Shown: positions 15,969 to 26,136, counted from the first letter of the stretch. The stretch: DNA of 64,000 bases from Saccharopolyspora gregorii (GCF_024734405.1 NZ_CP059556.1:1736001-1800000), one strand, 5' to 3'. Notes: a model not told the origin generated them from the letters alone. Translations and numbers: made by a program.

Positions 15969-17192
15969 GTGCTCCGCAGTGCGTTCCGATCCGAGTCGTT
16001 GACGCAGCTCGCGCCGCTCAGGTCGTTGCTGCTGGCGGTCCTGGTGTTCCGCACCGGCTGCGTGCTGCTGCCGTTCTTCGGGCTGTACCTGACCGAAGGG
16101 GCGCACGTCTCCGCCGGGCTGGTGACGTTGATCGTCGGATGCTTCGGCCTGGGCGGACTGCTGGCCGACGTCTCGATGCCGGCGACCCTGTCCCGGCTTT
16201 CTCCCGGCCGCGCCATCCCGCTGGCCCTCGGCGTGCAGGCGGTGGCCTTGCTGGTGGCGGCCGTGGCCGCGCAGCCGATCGCGCTGGTCTGCGCGACCGT
16301 GGTGTGGGGCTTCTGCTACGAGATGGTCAATCCCGCCTGCTACACCCTGATCACCCGTTCCGTGGATGCCGAGCACCGCAAGGTCGCGTTCGCGGCGCTG
16401 CGGCTGTGCATCAACGTCGGGATGGGGCTGGGCCCGGCGATCGGGTCGGTGCTCTACGCCTGGGGGCAGTTCTCGCTGCTGTTCCTGGTCAATGCCGCGT
16501 TCGGGCTGATCGCGGCGGTGCTGGTCCGGAAATGGGCCGCCGGGTACGAGGTGCCGGGCGAACGCGAGCGCACCGGCGGCAACGCCTGGCACGGCTCGGT
16601 CCGCGACGAAGCGCGGTTCTGGACGTTCATGCTCACCGCTTTTCCGGCCCAGCTCGCGTTCGCGCTGCCCTCGACCGTGCTGAGCCTCTACATCGTCAGC
16701 CGGTTGGGGCTCTCGCCGCTGGTGGCCGGGGTGATCCTGTTCCTCAACGCCGCGATGGTCGTCGTCATCGAGCTGCCGCTGAACATCGCGACCGCCCAGT
16801 GGAGCAACACCCGGGCGATCGTGGTGGGCCTGCTGTTCGCCGCGGCCGGGTTCGGGATGATCGGACTGCACCCCAGCTTGTGGCTGCTGGTGCTCTCGAC
16901 GATCGTGTGGACCATCGGGGAGATGGTCATCGGACCGGCGTTCCTGGGGTACGTGCAGGAGATCTCGTCGCCGCGGTTGCTGGTGCGCAACATGGGCGCG
17001 TTCTCAGGAGGCGTCAACGGCGGCCTGCTGCTGGCTCCGGTGGCCTACGGGATCGTGACCGGTTCCGGGCTGCCCGGCGGGATCTGGTCGCTGGTCGGGG
17101 TGGTGCTGCTCGTATCGGTCCTGGTCTTCGGGGTCATCAGCCGAAGCGGACGGGGAACGGGGAGTGCGCAGCAGCCCACCACCACCGAGTAG
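15969..17192 (+). CDS. MFS transporter (probable exporter)
   Basis: A 407-residue major facilitator protein with about 12 membrane segments. LAPLRSLLLAVLVFRTGCVL forms the start of TM1, and FGLGGLLADVSMPATLSRLS with the following RAIPLALG is the loop 2-3 region. The start is GTG at 15969 with GAGG 7 nt upstream; the longer TTG start at 15900 would add a hydrophilic tail. As the last gene of the sulfotransferase-methyltransferase-ATP-grasp cassette it most likely exports the product; import cannot be excluded. No resistance-specific motif identifies the substrate. Confidence 0.85.
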   Translation: MLRSAFRSESLTQLAPLRSLLLAVLVFRTGCVLLPFFGLYLTEGAHVSAGLVTLIVGCFGLGGLLADVSMPATLSRLSPGRAIPLALGVQAVALLVAAVAAQPIALVCATVVWGFCYEMVNPACYTLITRSVDAEHRKVAFAALRLCINVGMGLGPAIGSVLYAWGQFSLLFLVNAAFGLIAAVLVRKWAAGYEVPGERERTGGNAWHGSVRDEARFWTFMLTAFPAQLAFALPSTVLSLYIVSRLGLSPLVAGVILFLNAAMVVVIELPLNIATAQWSNTRAIVVGLLFAAAGFGMIGLHPSLWLLVLSTIVWTIGEMVIGPAFLGYVQEISSPRLLVRNMGAFSGGVNGGLLLAPVAYGIVTGSGLPGGIWSLVGVVLLVSVLVFGVISRSGRGTGSAQQPTTTE

Positions 17193-17310
17193 TCCACTGT
17201 GGACCAGTGCTTCGGTGTGCGCGTCCGGCCTCGGCTGCTCCGGGTGGATCCGGCGCGGGCCGCCCCGGGGGACGGCGCGAACGGGACCGAGATGAGCGGG
17301 CCGCCACCCG

Positions 17311-18189
17311 ATGGCACATGATCGGGTGGTGGCACCGAACGAGATTCCGAACGACGAAGCCAACGACGAAGCCAACGACGAAGCCGACGAGATGTTCGCC
17401 GCGTGGATGCGGCAGAACCTGGACCGGGCCGCGGAGCACTTCGCGGTGCGCGTGGTCGGCGAGCCGGTGCTCGGGTGGCGGCAGCGGTCCATCGGCGCGG
17501 CCGTGCTCGGCGCCGAAGGCCCGCGCTGGCTGCGGGTGGTCTCCGAGGAGATCCGGTGGGCCGACGGGGACTGGTGGACCGGCAACGCCGACGCCAACGC
17601 GATCACCGGTGTGCGCAAACCGCGGGTGCTCGGCCTGGTGGAGTGGGAACTGGCGGAGACGCGGCGGCAGCGCGCCGAGCTGATGACCTTCGTGCCGGGG
17701 CAGCGCTGCTCGGACACCGACGTGCTGCGCGACGAGGTCGACCTGCCCGAGCAGTGGTGGTCGGAGCTGCGCACCGCGCTGGAGACGATCCGGGTGGTGC
17801 CGACGCTGCGGCTGCGCAACGACGAACCCGACATCCAGCGGGCCGTGCGGGAGAAGCTCGGCCACGAGCTGGACGTCCAGCACTGGGACACCGTGCACGG
17901 CGACCTGCACTGGGCGAACCTGGTCCGGCCGCGGTTCGGCCTGCTGGACTGGGAGCTGTGGGGGCGCGGACCGGCGGGCACCGACGCGGCTTCGCTGTAC
18001 TGCTGCAGCCTGCTCGTGCCGCCGGTCGCCGCGCAGGTGCGGGAGACGTTCGCCGACGTCCTCGACGGTCCGGACGGGCCCACCGCGCTGCGCTACGTCG
18101 CCGCCCGCGCCCTGCACCGCGTCGACATGGGCGACCACCCCGACCTCGCCGCACCGCTGCGCGAACTGCTCGCCCGGCTCGACGGCTGA
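17311..18189 (+). CDS. Aminoglycoside phosphotransferase-like kinase-fold protein
   Basis: A 292-residue protein with a kinase-like C-terminal half. VHGDLHWANLVRPRFGLLDW near residue 190 is the Brenner-type catalytic loop (HGDxxxxN) followed by the metal-binding Asp (LLDWE). The N-lobe is hard to recognise. It would phosphorylate a small molecule, but there is no evidence for antibiotic resistance. The N-terminus contains three NDEA units encoded by a 12-bp tandem repeat. The start is uncertain: ATG 17311 or GTG 17327 (in a different spacing context). It begins 118 bp after the MFS gene on the same strand and could be read through from it. Confidence 0.7.
   Translation: MAHDRVVAPNEIPNDEANDEANDEADEMFAAWMRQNLDRAAEHFAVRVVGEPVLGWRQRSIGAAVLGAEGPRWLRVVSEEIRWADGDWWTGNADANAITGVRKPRVLGLVEWELAETRRQRAELMTFVPGQRCSDTDVLRDEVDLPEQWWSELRTALETIRVVPTLRLRNDEPDIQRAVREKLGHELDVQHWDTVHGDLHWANLVRPRFGLLDWELWGRGPAGTDAASLYCCSLLVPPVAAQVRETFADVLDGPDGPTALRYVAARALHRVDMGDHPDLAAPLRELLARLDG
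17350..17385 (+). repeat. 12-bp tandem repeat x3 within coding sequence
   Basis: Three perfect tandem copies of AACGACGAAGCC encode NDEA-NDEA-NDEA in the N-terminal region of the phosphotransferase-like protein. The unit is a multiple of three, so copy-number change alters only the length of an acidic linker. Confidence 0.9.
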
Positions 18190-18222
18190 CGCGGTGCGGT
18201 TCCCGGGCCCGCCGGGCGCCGG

Positions 18223-18585
18223 TCAGCCGGGGAGGCCGAGGGCGGCGCGGACGATCGCGAGCGCGTCCTGCGGCGGGATGCCGAGGTCGCGGGTCGTGCG
18301 CGCGTAGGCGGCGGCGGCTTCGGCGGCGCGGCGGCTGCTCTGGTCCCCGGACGCGGCGACGAAGGTGCCCGCCCGGCCGCGGGTCTCGATCAGCCCGGCC
18401 TGCTCCAGCTCGCGGTACGCCTTCGCGGCGGTGTTCGCCGCGATGCCCAGGTCCGCCGCGAGCGCCCGCACCGTCGGCAGCTTCGCGCCCACCGGCAGCT
18501 GCCCGGAGTTGATCCGCTCGGCGATCCCGGACCGCACCTGCTCGAACGGGCTCACCCCGGAACCGGGGTCCACCTTGAGATCCAT
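18223..18585 (-). CDS. GntR family regulator (YtrA type)
   Basis: A 120-residue short GntR regulator. FEQVRSGIAERINSGQLPVG is the typical opening of the winged helix, and LPTVRALAADLGIAANTAAK with AYRELEQAGLIETRGRAGTF gives the recognition helix and wing. The effector region is only about 45 residues, as in the YtrA subfamily, which usually controls neighbouring ABC transporter genes. No such transporter is adjacent here. The ATG at 18585 is supported by the domain boundary; its ribosome site is poor. It lies downstream of the NB-ARC gene on the same strand (83-bp gap) and may be cotranscribed with it. Confidence 0.85.
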   Translation of the reverse strand: MDLKVDPGSGVSPFEQVRSGIAERINSGQLPVGAKLPTVRALAADLGIAANTAAKAYRELEQAGLIETRGRAGTFVAASGDQSSRRAAEAAAAYARTTRDLGIPPQDALAIVRAALGLPG

Positions 18586-18668
18586 CCCCGCATTGTCCGC
18601 CACCGCTCCGGGGCGGGCGTCCGCACGGGTGCCGGGGTGTCCGCCGCGCGACCGGACCGGTACGGACT

Positions 18669-20750
18669 TCACCCGGTGATCTCGTGCGGGACGCCGAGTT
18701 CGTCGTAGAGCAGCGCCGCGGTCCGGCGCTGCTCGCGGGCCTGTTCGGGACGTCCGGTGCGTTCGTAGAGGTCGGCGAGCCGCTCGCGGTCCAGGGCCTC
18801 GCCGTAGCCGTACTCGGTCTCCTGGTGCAGCGCCAGCGCCTGCTCCAAGTGCTCGGCGGCCTCGTCGGTGCTGCCCATCGCGCCCAGCACCAGGCCGATC
18901 TCGCTCAAGCAGCTGGCCTCGTTGCGGCGGTCGCCGTGCGAGCGGCGGATCGCGATGGCCCGGTGCAGGTGCGGGATCGCCTCGTCGAACTGCCCGAGGC
19001 GGCACTCGGCTTTGGCCAGCGCGCTCAACGCGGTGGCCTCGCCCCACTCGTCGCCCAGCGCGACGTGCATGGCGTAGGCGCGCTCCAGCGTCTCGTCGGC
19101 CTCCGCGTCGCGGCCCAGCCCGTAGTACACGCTGCCGAGGTCGCGCAGCGCCCACGCGTGCGCCCACTCCGGGCCGACCCGTTCCCAGAGGGAGACCGCG
19201 CGCTGCAGCTCCGCCAGCGCCTTCTGGTGCTCGTGCACCGTTCCCCACGCGATGGCGTCGCTGGTCAGCAGCCAGGCTTCGGCGAGCTCGTCGCCGAGCG
19301 CGCGGGCGGACGCGAGCCCGATGCGGTGCGTCTCCAGCCAGTCGGCCACCGGCCGCCGCGACAGCATGAAGGCGAACATCGCCACCGGCAGCTGCCAGCC
19401 GAAGACGTGCTCCCCGCGTGCCGAAGCCTGCCGGACCGCGGCCTTCAGGTTCTCGCGCTCCTCGTCGTAGAAGTGCAGCGCGGCCGGGCGATCGGCGAAT
19501 TCCGGTATGGAGCCGGGGGAATCGGGCGTGTCCATCGGGATCCGGGTGAAGCTCGGCGCCGCCGGCCAGGACGCGGCGATCGTCGCGTGCAGGTACCAGG
19601 ACAGCAGCCCGCGCACCGCGGCGTCGCGTGCCGCCTCGCTCTCATCGTGCCGCGCGCATTCGGCGGCGTAGAGGCCGAGCAGGTCGTGGAAGCGGTAGCG
19701 CTTCGCCCGGTGCTCGTCGAGCAGGTGAGCTCCGACCAGGACGTCCAGCAACCGGCGGGTCTTGCTGCGCGAGAGCCCGCTCAGCGCCGTCGCGGCGTCC
19801 AAGCCGATGTCGGGGGCCTCGGCGAGCCCGAGCAGCCGGAACAGGCGCGCCGCGTCCGCGGGCAGCGAGCGGTAGGACCAGGAGAAGACCGCCCGCACCG
19901 TGGTGAACTCGTCCTCCTCGACGGTCAGCGCGTCCAGCCGGTCGCGTTCGTCGGCCAGTTCCTCGACGAGCTCGGCGACCCGCAGGTGCGCTCCGGCGAC
20001 GAGCCGTTCGGCGGCGATGCGCAGTGCCAGCGGCAGGAATCCGCAGTACCGGGCCAGTGCGACGGCGGCATCGGGTTCCGCGTCGACCCGGTCGGCGCCC
20101 GCGGCCTTGCGGAGCAGTTCGATCGCGCGGTCCGGTGGCAGCACGTCCAGCGACATCCGGGTGGCTCCTTCTCTGGCCGTCAGGCTCGTCAACCGGTTGC
20201 GGCTGGTGATCAACACCCGGCAGGGCGGGGAACCGGGCAGCAGCGGGCGGACCTGCTCGGCGCCGGCGGCGTTGTCGAGCACGATCAGGATGTGGCGACC
20301 GGTCAGCAGCGTCCGGTACATCGAGGACTTCGCGTCGGCGTCCACGGGCAACCGCTCGCTGGGAACGCCCAGCGCACGCAGCATCTCGTCCAGCGCCTCG
20401 CTCGCGTCCCGCCTGCGATCGACGTGGTGGCCGCGCAGGTCCACGTACAGGTCGCCGTCGGGGAACCGGTCCCGCACCCGGTGTGCCCAGCAGGCGGCCA
20501 GCGACGTCTTCCCGACGCCCCCGGAACCGACGATCAGCCAGGTCGGCGCGGCGGGGTCGGCCAGCCAGGAGTCCAGTGCGGCCAAGCTGGTCTCGCGGTC
20601 GGTGAAGTGCGCGACGCGGGCGGGCAACTGCTTCGGCACCGGGGCCTCCGGAGCGGCCCGCTGGTGGAAGTGCACGTCGCCGTCGACCTTGCCCACCTGC
20701 ACGACGTTGCGCGCGGTTCCGGCGAAGACGTTGCGGATCTCCTCGGCCAT
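18669..20750 (-). CDS. NB-ARC/TPR signalling protein with PP-like amyloid motif
   Basis: A 693-residue STAND ATPase: a short N-terminal motif, an NB-ARC domain (about 48-330) and a C-terminal TPR array (about 400-690). The P-loop GSGGVGKT is at 75-82 and the Walker B-type ILIVLDNA near residue 143. GFLPLALRIAAERL is the GLPL equivalent. TPR-like units such as ALAKAECRLGQFDEAIPHLH repeat toward the end. Residues 15-29, NVVQVGKVDGDVHFH, match the NxxQxGxxxG pattern of RHIM/PP-like amyloid signalling motifs known at the N-termini of bacterial NLR-like proteins. It lacks a SARP/AfsR DNA-binding domain. The ATG at 20750 has GGAGG 5 nt upstream. It may act in ligand-triggered assembly, signalling or defence (inference). 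Confidence 0.85.
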   Translation of the reverse strand: MAEEIRNVFAGTARNVVQVGKVDGDVHFHQRAAPEAPVPKQLPARVAHFTDRETSLAALDSWLADPAAPTWLIVGSGGVGKTSLAACWAHRVRDRFPDGDLYVDLRGHHVDRRRDASEALDEMLRALGVPSERLPVDADAKSSMYRTLLTGRHILIVLDNAAGAEQVRPLLPGSPPCRVLITSRNRLTSLTAREGATRMSLDVLPPDRAIELLRKAAGADRVDAEPDAAVALARYCGFLPLALRIAAERLVAGAHLRVAELVEELADERDRLDALTVEEDEFTTVRAVFSWSYRSLPADAARLFRLLGLAEAPDIGLDAATALSGLSRSKTRRLLDVLVGAHLLDEHRAKRYRFHDLLGLYAAECARHDESEAARDAAVRGLLSWYLHATIAASWPAAPSFTRIPMDTPDSPGSIPEFADRPAALHFYDEERENLKAAVRQASARGEHVFGWQLPVAMFAFMLSRRPVADWLETHRIGLASARALGDELAEAWLLTSDAIAWGTVHEHQKALAELQRAVSLWERVGPEWAHAWALRDLGSVYYGLGRDAEADETLERAYAMHVALGDEWGEATALSALAKAECRLGQFDEAIPHLHRAIAIRRSHGDRRNEASCLSEIGLVLGAMGSTDEAAEHLEQALALHQETEYGYGEALDRERLADLYERTGRPEQAREQRRTAALLYDELGVPHEITG

Positions 20751-21056
20751 CCCGACCTCCGAAGCGAGTGTCCGAGGACGGTGTACCGCCTCCGGGCGCC
20801 TCGGCAGGGCGAAACCTCCCGGAAAATCCGGAAGAACGGCCATCCGGAGCAGCCGCACTACCCGAATGCCCGGCCTGCGGGCAGTGGCGGGCGCGGCCCT
20901 TCGCCCCGCTCAGCGGAGGGGCCGCGCGCACGACCTCGGCGCTGCGCTGCCGGAGCAACGCGCCGATTCCCGCGTCGCCGACCGGCTCGGCCTCGACGAC
21001 CCGTGCAGACGTGCGGGCCATGATCCTCGGACGTCCCGAGCGGATGCAGCGCTCGG
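20751..21056. other. Intergenic region: NB-ARC promoter and terminator of the mut operon
   Basis: 306 bp between two minus-strand genes. I see no convincing ORF. It should hold the NB-ARC promoter near its left end and the end of the mutAB-meaB transcript at its right end. The one clear structure is the hairpin at 20891-20927. Confidence 0.5.
20891..20927 (-). terminator. Hairpin downstream of meaB
   Basis: A perfect 9-bp inverted repeat GCGCGGCCC (20891-20899) and GGGCCGCGC (20919-20927) with a 19-nt loop, about 130 bp beyond the meaB stop on the minus strand. Likely terminator of the mutA-mutB-meaB operon. Confidence 0.5.
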
Positions 21057-22043
21057 TCACCGCTCGCGGAAAGCGCGCAGCAGCTCGTCCGCGGCGAGGG
21101 AGGCGGTGAGCCCTCCCGCGCGCACCTCGGCCTCGACGTCGTCGACTCGCTCCCGGACGGCGGGATGCGCGGCGAGCTCGGCCATCAGCTGGTCGCGCAC
21201 CAGCGCCCAGGTCCACTCCACCTGCTGGCGGCTGCGCTTCTCGGCGAGCTCGCCGGACTCCGCCAGCGTCGCCCGGTGCTGCTCGACCTGCTCCCACAGC
21301 GCCTCCAGGCCGCCGCCGGTGAGGCCGCTGCACGTCACCACCGGCGGCGTCCACGAGGCGCTGACCGGGGTGAGCAGCCGCAGCGCCGAGCGCAGTTCGC
21401 GGGCGGCCTTGCGCGCGTCCATCTCGTGCGGGCCGTCGGCCTTGTTCACCGCCACCAGGTCCGCGAGCTCCAGCACGCCCTTCTTGATGCCCTGCAGCTG
21501 GTCGCCGGTCCGCGCCAGCGTCAGCAGCAGGAAGCAGTCGACCATGCCGGCCACCGCGACCTCGGACTGCCCGACGCCGACGGTCTCCACCAGCACCACG
21601 TCGAACCCGGCGGCCTCCATCAGCACGACGGTCTCCCGGGTGGCGCGGGCGACGCCGCCGAGCGTCCCCGCGGAGGGGGAGGGGCGCACGAACGCCGCCG
21701 GATCCGCCGCCAGCGCCGCCATCCGCGTCTTGTCGCCGAGGATGCTGCCGCCGGTCCGGGTCGAGGACGGGTCCACCGCCAGCACCGCCACCCGGTGCCC
21801 GGCGGCGGTCAGCGAGGTGCCGAGCGACTCGATGAACGTGGACTTGCCGACCCCGGGCACCCCGGTGATCCCCACCCGGTGCGCGCCACCGCTGTGCGGC
21901 AGCAGCCGCACCAGCAGCTCCTGGGCCTTGGCCCGGTGCGCCGGTTTGGTCGACTCGACCAGCGTGATGGCCTGCGCCAGCTTCGTGCGGGAACCCTCCA
22001 GCACGCCCTCGGCGTAGTCCGCGACGTCGATCTCGCGCGGCAT
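21057..22043 (-). CDS. meaB: Methylmalonyl-CoA mutase-associated GTPase MeaB
   Basis: A 328-residue G3E-family GTPase that protects methylmalonyl-CoA mutase and helps load adenosylcobalamin. The P-loop is GVPGVGKST (about residues 60-68). [19 protein letters not shown] is diagnostic of MeaB/Arg[10 protein letters not shown] is the switch region and VNKAD gives base specificity. The C-terminal dimerisation helices are present, so length is normal. Its ATG overlaps the stop of mutB (TGATG), making it the third gene of a tightly coupled operon. Confidence 0.95.
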   Translation of the reverse strand: MPREIDVADYAEGVLEGSRTKLAQAITLVESTKPAHRAKAQELLVRLLPHSGGAHRVGITGVPGVGKSTFIESLGTSLTAAGHRVAVLAVDPSSTRTGGSILGDKTRMAALAADPAAFVRPSPSAGTLGGVARATRETVVLMEAAGFDVVLVETVGVGQSEVAVAGMVDCFLLLTLARTGDQLQGIKKGVLELADLVAVNKADGPHEMDARKAARELRSALRLLTPVSASWTPPVVTCSGLTGGGLEALWEQVEQHRATLAESGELAEKRSRQQVEWTWALVRDQLMAELAAHPAVRERVDDVEAEVRAGGLTASLAADELLRAFRER

Positions 22044-24256
22044 CAGTCGAGTTCGAGCCGGGTTCGGAGCTCTTCCAACAGGCCCAGCGCCGCGTCGGCG
22101 ATCACCGTGCCCGGCGGGAAGATCGCGCTCGCGCCCGCTTCGCGCAGCGCGTCGAAGTCCGCGGGCGGGATCACGCCGCCGACGACGACCATGATGTCCT
22201 CGCGGCCCACCGCGGCGAGCTCGTCGCGCAGCGCGGGCACCAGCGTCAGGTGCCCGGCGGCCAGCGAGGACACCCCGACGATGTGCACGTCGGACTCGGC
22301 GGCCTGGCGCGCGACCTCGGCGGGGGTCTGGAACAGCGGGCCCACGTCCACGTCGAAGCCGACGTCGGCGAACGCGGAGGCGATCACCTTCTGGCCGCGG
22401 TCGTGGCCGTCCTGGCCCATCTTGGCGACCAGGATGCGGGGGCGGCGGCCTTCGTCCTCGGCGAAGCGCTCGACGACCTCCAGCGCCCGCTCCAAGGACT
22501 TCGACGGTCCCGATTCCTCCCGGTACACCCCGGAGATCGTACGGATCTGGCCGGCGTGGCGGCCGAAGACCTCCTCCATCGCGTCGGAGATCTCGCCGAC
22601 GGTCGCCTTCGCGCGCGCCGCGTCCACGGCGAGGGTGAGCAGGTTGTGGTCGAGGTCGTCGGGGCGCTCGTCGGACATCGCGGCCTCGGCCGCGCCGGTG
22701 AGGCGCCGCAGCGCGTCCTGGCAGGCGGCCTCGTCGCGCTCCTCCCGCAGCCGGCGCAGCTTGTCCAGCTGCTCGGCGCGGACCTCGGCGTTGTCGACCT
22801 TGAGGACCTCGATCTGCTCGTCGCCGTCGAAGCGGTACTTGTTGATGCCGATCAGCGGCTGCCGCCCGGAGTCGATGCGCGCCTGGGTCCGCGCGGCGGC
22901 CTCCTCGACGCGCAGCTTCGGGATGCCCGCGTCGATGGCCTGCGCCATGCCACCGGCGTCCTCGACCTCGGTGATGTGCGCCCAGGCGCGTTCGGCGAGA
23001 TCGGCGGTGAGTCGTTCGACGTAGTGGCTGCCGCCCCACGGGTCGATCACGCGGGTGGTGCCGGACTCCTGCTGCAGCAGCAGCTGGGTGTTGCGGGCGA
23101 TGCGCGCGGAGAAGTCGGTGGGCAGCGCCAGCGCCTCGTCGAGGGCGTTGGTGTGCAGCGACTGGGTGTGCCCCTGGGTGGCGGCCATCGCCTCCACGCA
23201 GGTGCGGGCGACGTTGTTGTACACGTCCTGAGCGGTCAGCGACCAACCGGAGGTCTGGGAATGAGTGCGCAACGACAGGGATTTCGGGTCCTTCGCGCCG
23301 AACTCCTTCACCAGCTTCGCCCACAGCAGCCGGGCGGCGCGCAGCTTCGCGACCTCCATCGCGAAGTTCATCCCGATGCCCCAGAAGAACGACAGCCGCG
23401 GGGCGAACGAGTCGATGTCCAGCCCGGCCTGCCGGCCCGCGCGCAGGTACTCCACGCCGTCCGCGAGGGTGTAGGCGAGCTCCAGGTCGGCCGTCGCTCC
23501 GGCCTCCTGGATGTGGTAGCCGGAGATGGAGATCGAGTTGAACTTCGGCATCCGCTGCGAGGTGTAGGCGAAGATGTCGGAGATGATCCGCATCGACGGC
23601 TGCGGCGGGTAGATGTAGGTGTTGCGGACCATGAACTCCTTGAGGATGTCGTTCTGGATGGTCCCCGCGAGCTGTTCCGGCGGCACGCCCTGCTCTTCGG
23701 CGGCGACGATGTAGAGCGCCATCACCGGCAGCACGGCGCCGTTCATCGTCATCGACACACTCATCTCGTCCAGCGGGATCCCGTCGAACAGCTGGCGCAT
23801 GTCGTAGATGGAGTCGATCGCCACCCCGGCCATGCCCACGTCACCCGACACCCGCGGGTGGTCGGAGTCGTAACCGCGGTGGGTGGCCAGGTCGAACGCC
23901 ACCGACAGGCCCTTCTGCCCGGCGGCGAGGTTGCGGCGGTAGAACGCGTTCGACGCCGCGGCGGTGGAGAAACCGGCGTACTGGCGCACCGTCCACGGCT
24001 GGTTGACGTACATCGTCGGGTACGGGCCGCGCAGGAACGGCGCGATGCCCGGGTAGGTGCCGAGGAAGTCGAGGTCCTCGGTGTCGGCCGCGGTGTAGAG
24101 CGGCTTCACCCCGATGCCCTCGGGCGCCTCCCACACCAGCGCGTCGGATTCCTTGCCGGTGGCCGACAGGACCGCCGAGTCCCAGTTCGCGGCGGCCGCC
24201 GGCTCGGCGTCCCGGTCCAGCGGGATGTCGGCGAAGTTGGGGATGCTGTGGTCCAT
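22043..24256 (-). CDS. mutB: Methylmalonyl-CoA mutase large (catalytic) subunit
   Basis: A 737-residue adenosylcobalamin enzyme that interconverts methylmalonyl-CoA and succinyl-CoA in propionate and odd-chain or branched-chain catabolism, and supplies methylmalonyl units for polyketides. The TIM barrel is clear ([19 protein letters not shown] and [20 protein letters not shown]). The C-terminal B12 domain has the base-off motif DGHDRG in [20 protein letters not shown]. The ATG at 24256 has GGGAG about 7 nt upstream and overlaps the mutA stop (TGATG). Length and motifs are complete. Confidence 0.97.
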   Translation of the reverse strand: MDHSIPNFADIPLDRDAEPAAAANWDSAVLSATGKESDALVWEAPEGIGVKPLYTAADTEDLDFLGTYPGIAPFLRGPYPTMYVNQPWTVRQYAGFSTAAASNAFYRRNLAAGQKGLSVAFDLATHRGYDSDHPRVSGDVGMAGVAIDSIYDMRQLFDGIPLDEMSVSMTMNGAVLPVMALYIVAAEEQGVPPEQLAGTIQNDILKEFMVRNTYIYPPQPSMRIISDIFAYTSQRMPKFNSISISGYHIQEAGATADLELAYTLADGVEYLRAGRQAGLDIDSFAPRLSFFWGIGMNFAMEVAKLRAARLLWAKLVKEFGAKDPKSLSLRTHSQTSGWSLTAQDVYNNVARTCVEAMAATQGHTQSLHTNALDEALALPTDFSARIARNTQLLLQQESGTTRVIDPWGGSHYVERLTADLAERAWAHITEVEDAGGMAQAIDAGIPKLRVEEAAARTQARIDSGRQPLIGINKYRFDGDEQIEVLKVDNAEVRAEQLDKLRRLREERDEAACQDALRRLTGAAEAAMSDERPDDLDHNLLTLAVDAARAKATVGEISDAMEEVFGRHAGQIRTISGVYREESGPSKSLERALEVVERFAEDEGRRPRILVAKMGQDGHDRGQKVIASAFADVGFDVDVGPLFQTPAEVARQAAESDVHIVGVSSLAAGHLTLVPALRDELAAVGREDIMVVVGGVIPPADFDALREAGASAIFPPGTVIADAALGLLEELRTRLELD

Positions 24257-26136
24257 CACTCGACTCCCAACGTGCGGTGCGCCGCGCGCAGCACCTCGAC
24301 GGCATCGCAGCCGGTGAACACCAGGCCGTCCACTTCGGACGGTGGTCGCCCCGGTTTCCCGGCCAGCAGCACGGTTTGCGCGCCCGCGTCCTTGAGCGCT
24401 CGCGCGGTGTCGGCGGCGCGCTCGCCGTAGACCTCGTCGGCCGAGCACAGGCACACCACCGGTGACGGGTTCTCGGCGTAGGCGGCGAGCACGTCCGCGG
24501 TCGTCTCGGTCGGACCGGCTTCGACGGCGTCCAGCCCGCCCGCGGCGAACAGGTTCCGCGCGAACGAGGACCGCGCCGTGTAGGTGGCCAGCGGTCCGAG
24601 CGTGGCCAGGAAGACCCGGGGCCGCTGCGCGCGGGCGTCGGCGGCGTCGCGCAACGCCTCGAACTCCTCGGCGTAGCGCACCCGGGGCAGCCCACCGCCC
24701 GGCGGAGCCGGGACCGGTGCGCGGTGCAGCGGTTCCTCGCCGAGGTTCGGGAACTCGCTGACCCCGGTGATCGGTTCGCTCCGGTCGGCGATGGCGGCCC
24801 GGCGGCGGTCCCAGGTGGCGGCGAGCCGGTCGGCGACCATCCCGGAGCGCAGCGCGGCGGGCAGGCCACCGGCGGCCTCGATCTCCTGGAACCACCGCCA
24901 CGCGGCCCGCGCGAGCTCGTCGGTGAGCGCTTCCACGTACCAGGAGCCGCCCGCCGGGTCGATGACCTGCGCCAGGTGCGACTCGTCGAGCAGCAGCGCC
25001 TGGGTGTTGCGGGCGACGCGGCGCGCGAACTCGTCGGGAGCGCCGATCGCGGCGTCGAAGGGCTGCACGGTGATGGCCTGCGCCCCGCCGACCCCGGCGG
25101 CGAAGGTGGCGATCGTGCTGCGCAGCATGTTCACCCACGGATCGCGGCGGGTCAGCATCGCCGAGGAGGTGACCGCGTGCTGGCGCTGGGCGCGGGCGGG
25201 CTCGGCGGCGCCGCAGCGGCGCGCCACCTGCTCCCACACCCGCCGCGCGGCGCGCAGCTTCGCGATGGTGAGGAACTGGTCGGCGGTCGCGGCGTAGCGG
25301 AACTCCAGCAGCCCGCAGGCGGTGTCGGCGTCCAGTCCCGCCTCGGTCAGCCAGCGCAGGTAGGTCACGCCCGCCGCCAGCGAGGCGCCGAGCTCTTCGC
25401 CGTCGGAGCCGCCCGCGTCGTGGTACGGCAGCGCGTCGACGGTGATCGCCTGCAACCCGGGGTGCTCCGCGGCGCAGCGCCGCGCGAGCTCCACCGCCTG
25501 CTCGGGGCCGGTCTCGCGACCGGTGCGGGCCTGCACGCCGAGCGGATCGGCGCCGAGGTTGCCGCGCAGCGCGCTGGGCGCCACGTCCTGCTCGGCGGCG
25601 AGCCGCAGCAGCTCGGCGGCCGCGGCCGGTGCCTCGTCCCCGGCGTCGAGGACCACGCCGATCATGTCCAGGTGCACGCCGTGCAGCGCGTCGCCGAGGT
25701 CGTCCACCGCGAGCCCGCCCGCGCCGAACCGCAGCAGCAGCGAGGTGACGCCGCCGTTGAGGTCGGCGAGGACCTCCCGGTTCACCGCCGTCGCGTCCGG
25801 GCCGCCGTGGGACTGGCGCACGTCCCAGCCCTCCGCCACCGACCCCTGCGGCCTGCTGCCGCGCACGAACGGCGCGAACCCGGGCACGCCCGCGGCCGGC
25901 AGGTCCGCGTCGGCGGAGTACAGCGGTCGCACCGTGAAGCCGTCGTACCCGGGGGAGTCCAGCAGCGCCGCGGCGTCGGCAGGCGACGGATCGTCCTGGC
26001 GGATGCGGCCGGTCCGGCGCAGGACCTTCTCCACCTGCTCCAGCCACTGCTCGTGGGTCGGCCGGGGGAATTCGCCGGCCAGGCTGAGCCCGGGCCGGGG
26101 GCTGCTCGTCGTCGAGAGCCGGTCAGTGGGCGCCAT
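24256..26136 (-). CDS. mutA: Methylmalonyl-CoA mutase small subunit
   Basis: A 626-residue non-catalytic partner of MutB. It shares the barrel architecture ([20 protein letters not shown] near residue 65, then a region paralogous to MutB). It lacks the DxHxxG cobalamin motif in its C-terminal flavodoxin-like domain, as expected for the small subunit. The ATG at 26136 starts MAPTDRLS; a longer frame upstream is not supported. It is the first gene of mutA-mutB-meaB, with stop/start overlaps throughout, so the products are likely made in equal amounts. No epimerase gene is adjacent. Confidence 0.95.
   Translation of the reverse strand: MAPTDRLSTTSSPRPGLSLAGEFPRPTHEQWLEQVEKVLRRTGRIRQDDPSPADAAALLDSPGYDGFTVRPLYSADADLPAAGVPGFAPFVRGSRPQGSVAEGWDVRQSHGGPDATAVNREVLADLNGGVTSLLLRFGAGGLAVDDLGDALHGVHLDMIGVVLDAGDEAPAAAAELLRLAAEQDVAPSALRGNLGADPLGVQARTGRETGPEQAVELARRCAAEHPGLQAITVDALPYHDAGGSDGEELGASLAAGVTYLRWLTEAGLDADTACGLLEFRYAATADQFLTIAKLRAARRVWEQVARRCGAAEPARAQRQHAVTSSAMLTRRDPWVNMLRSTIATFAAGVGGAQAITVQPFDAAIGAPDEFARRVARNTQALLLDESHLAQVIDPAGGSWYVEALTDELARAAWRWFQEIEAAGGLPAALRSGMVADRLAATWDRRRAAIADRSEPITGVSEFPNLGEEPLHRAPVPAPPGGGLPRVRYAEEFEALRDAADARAQRPRVFLATLGPLATYTARSSFARNLFAAGGLDAVEAGPTETTADVLAAYAENPSPVVCLCSADEVYGERAADTARALKDAGAQTVLLAGKPGRPPSEVDGLVFTGCDAVEVLRAAHRTLGVE

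Noticed and set aside
17192-17204. Palindrome GTCCACTGTGGAC directly after the MFS stop
   Set aside because: Only 6 bp per arm with a 1-nt loop, too tight for a terminator hairpin; similar short palindromes occur elsewhere in the window.
20768-21109. Plus-strand ORF of 113 codons upstream of the NB-ARC gene
   Set aside because: It runs into meaB on the opposite strand and has Arg/Ala/Pro-rich shadow composition with no ribosome site; I regard the interval as intergenic.
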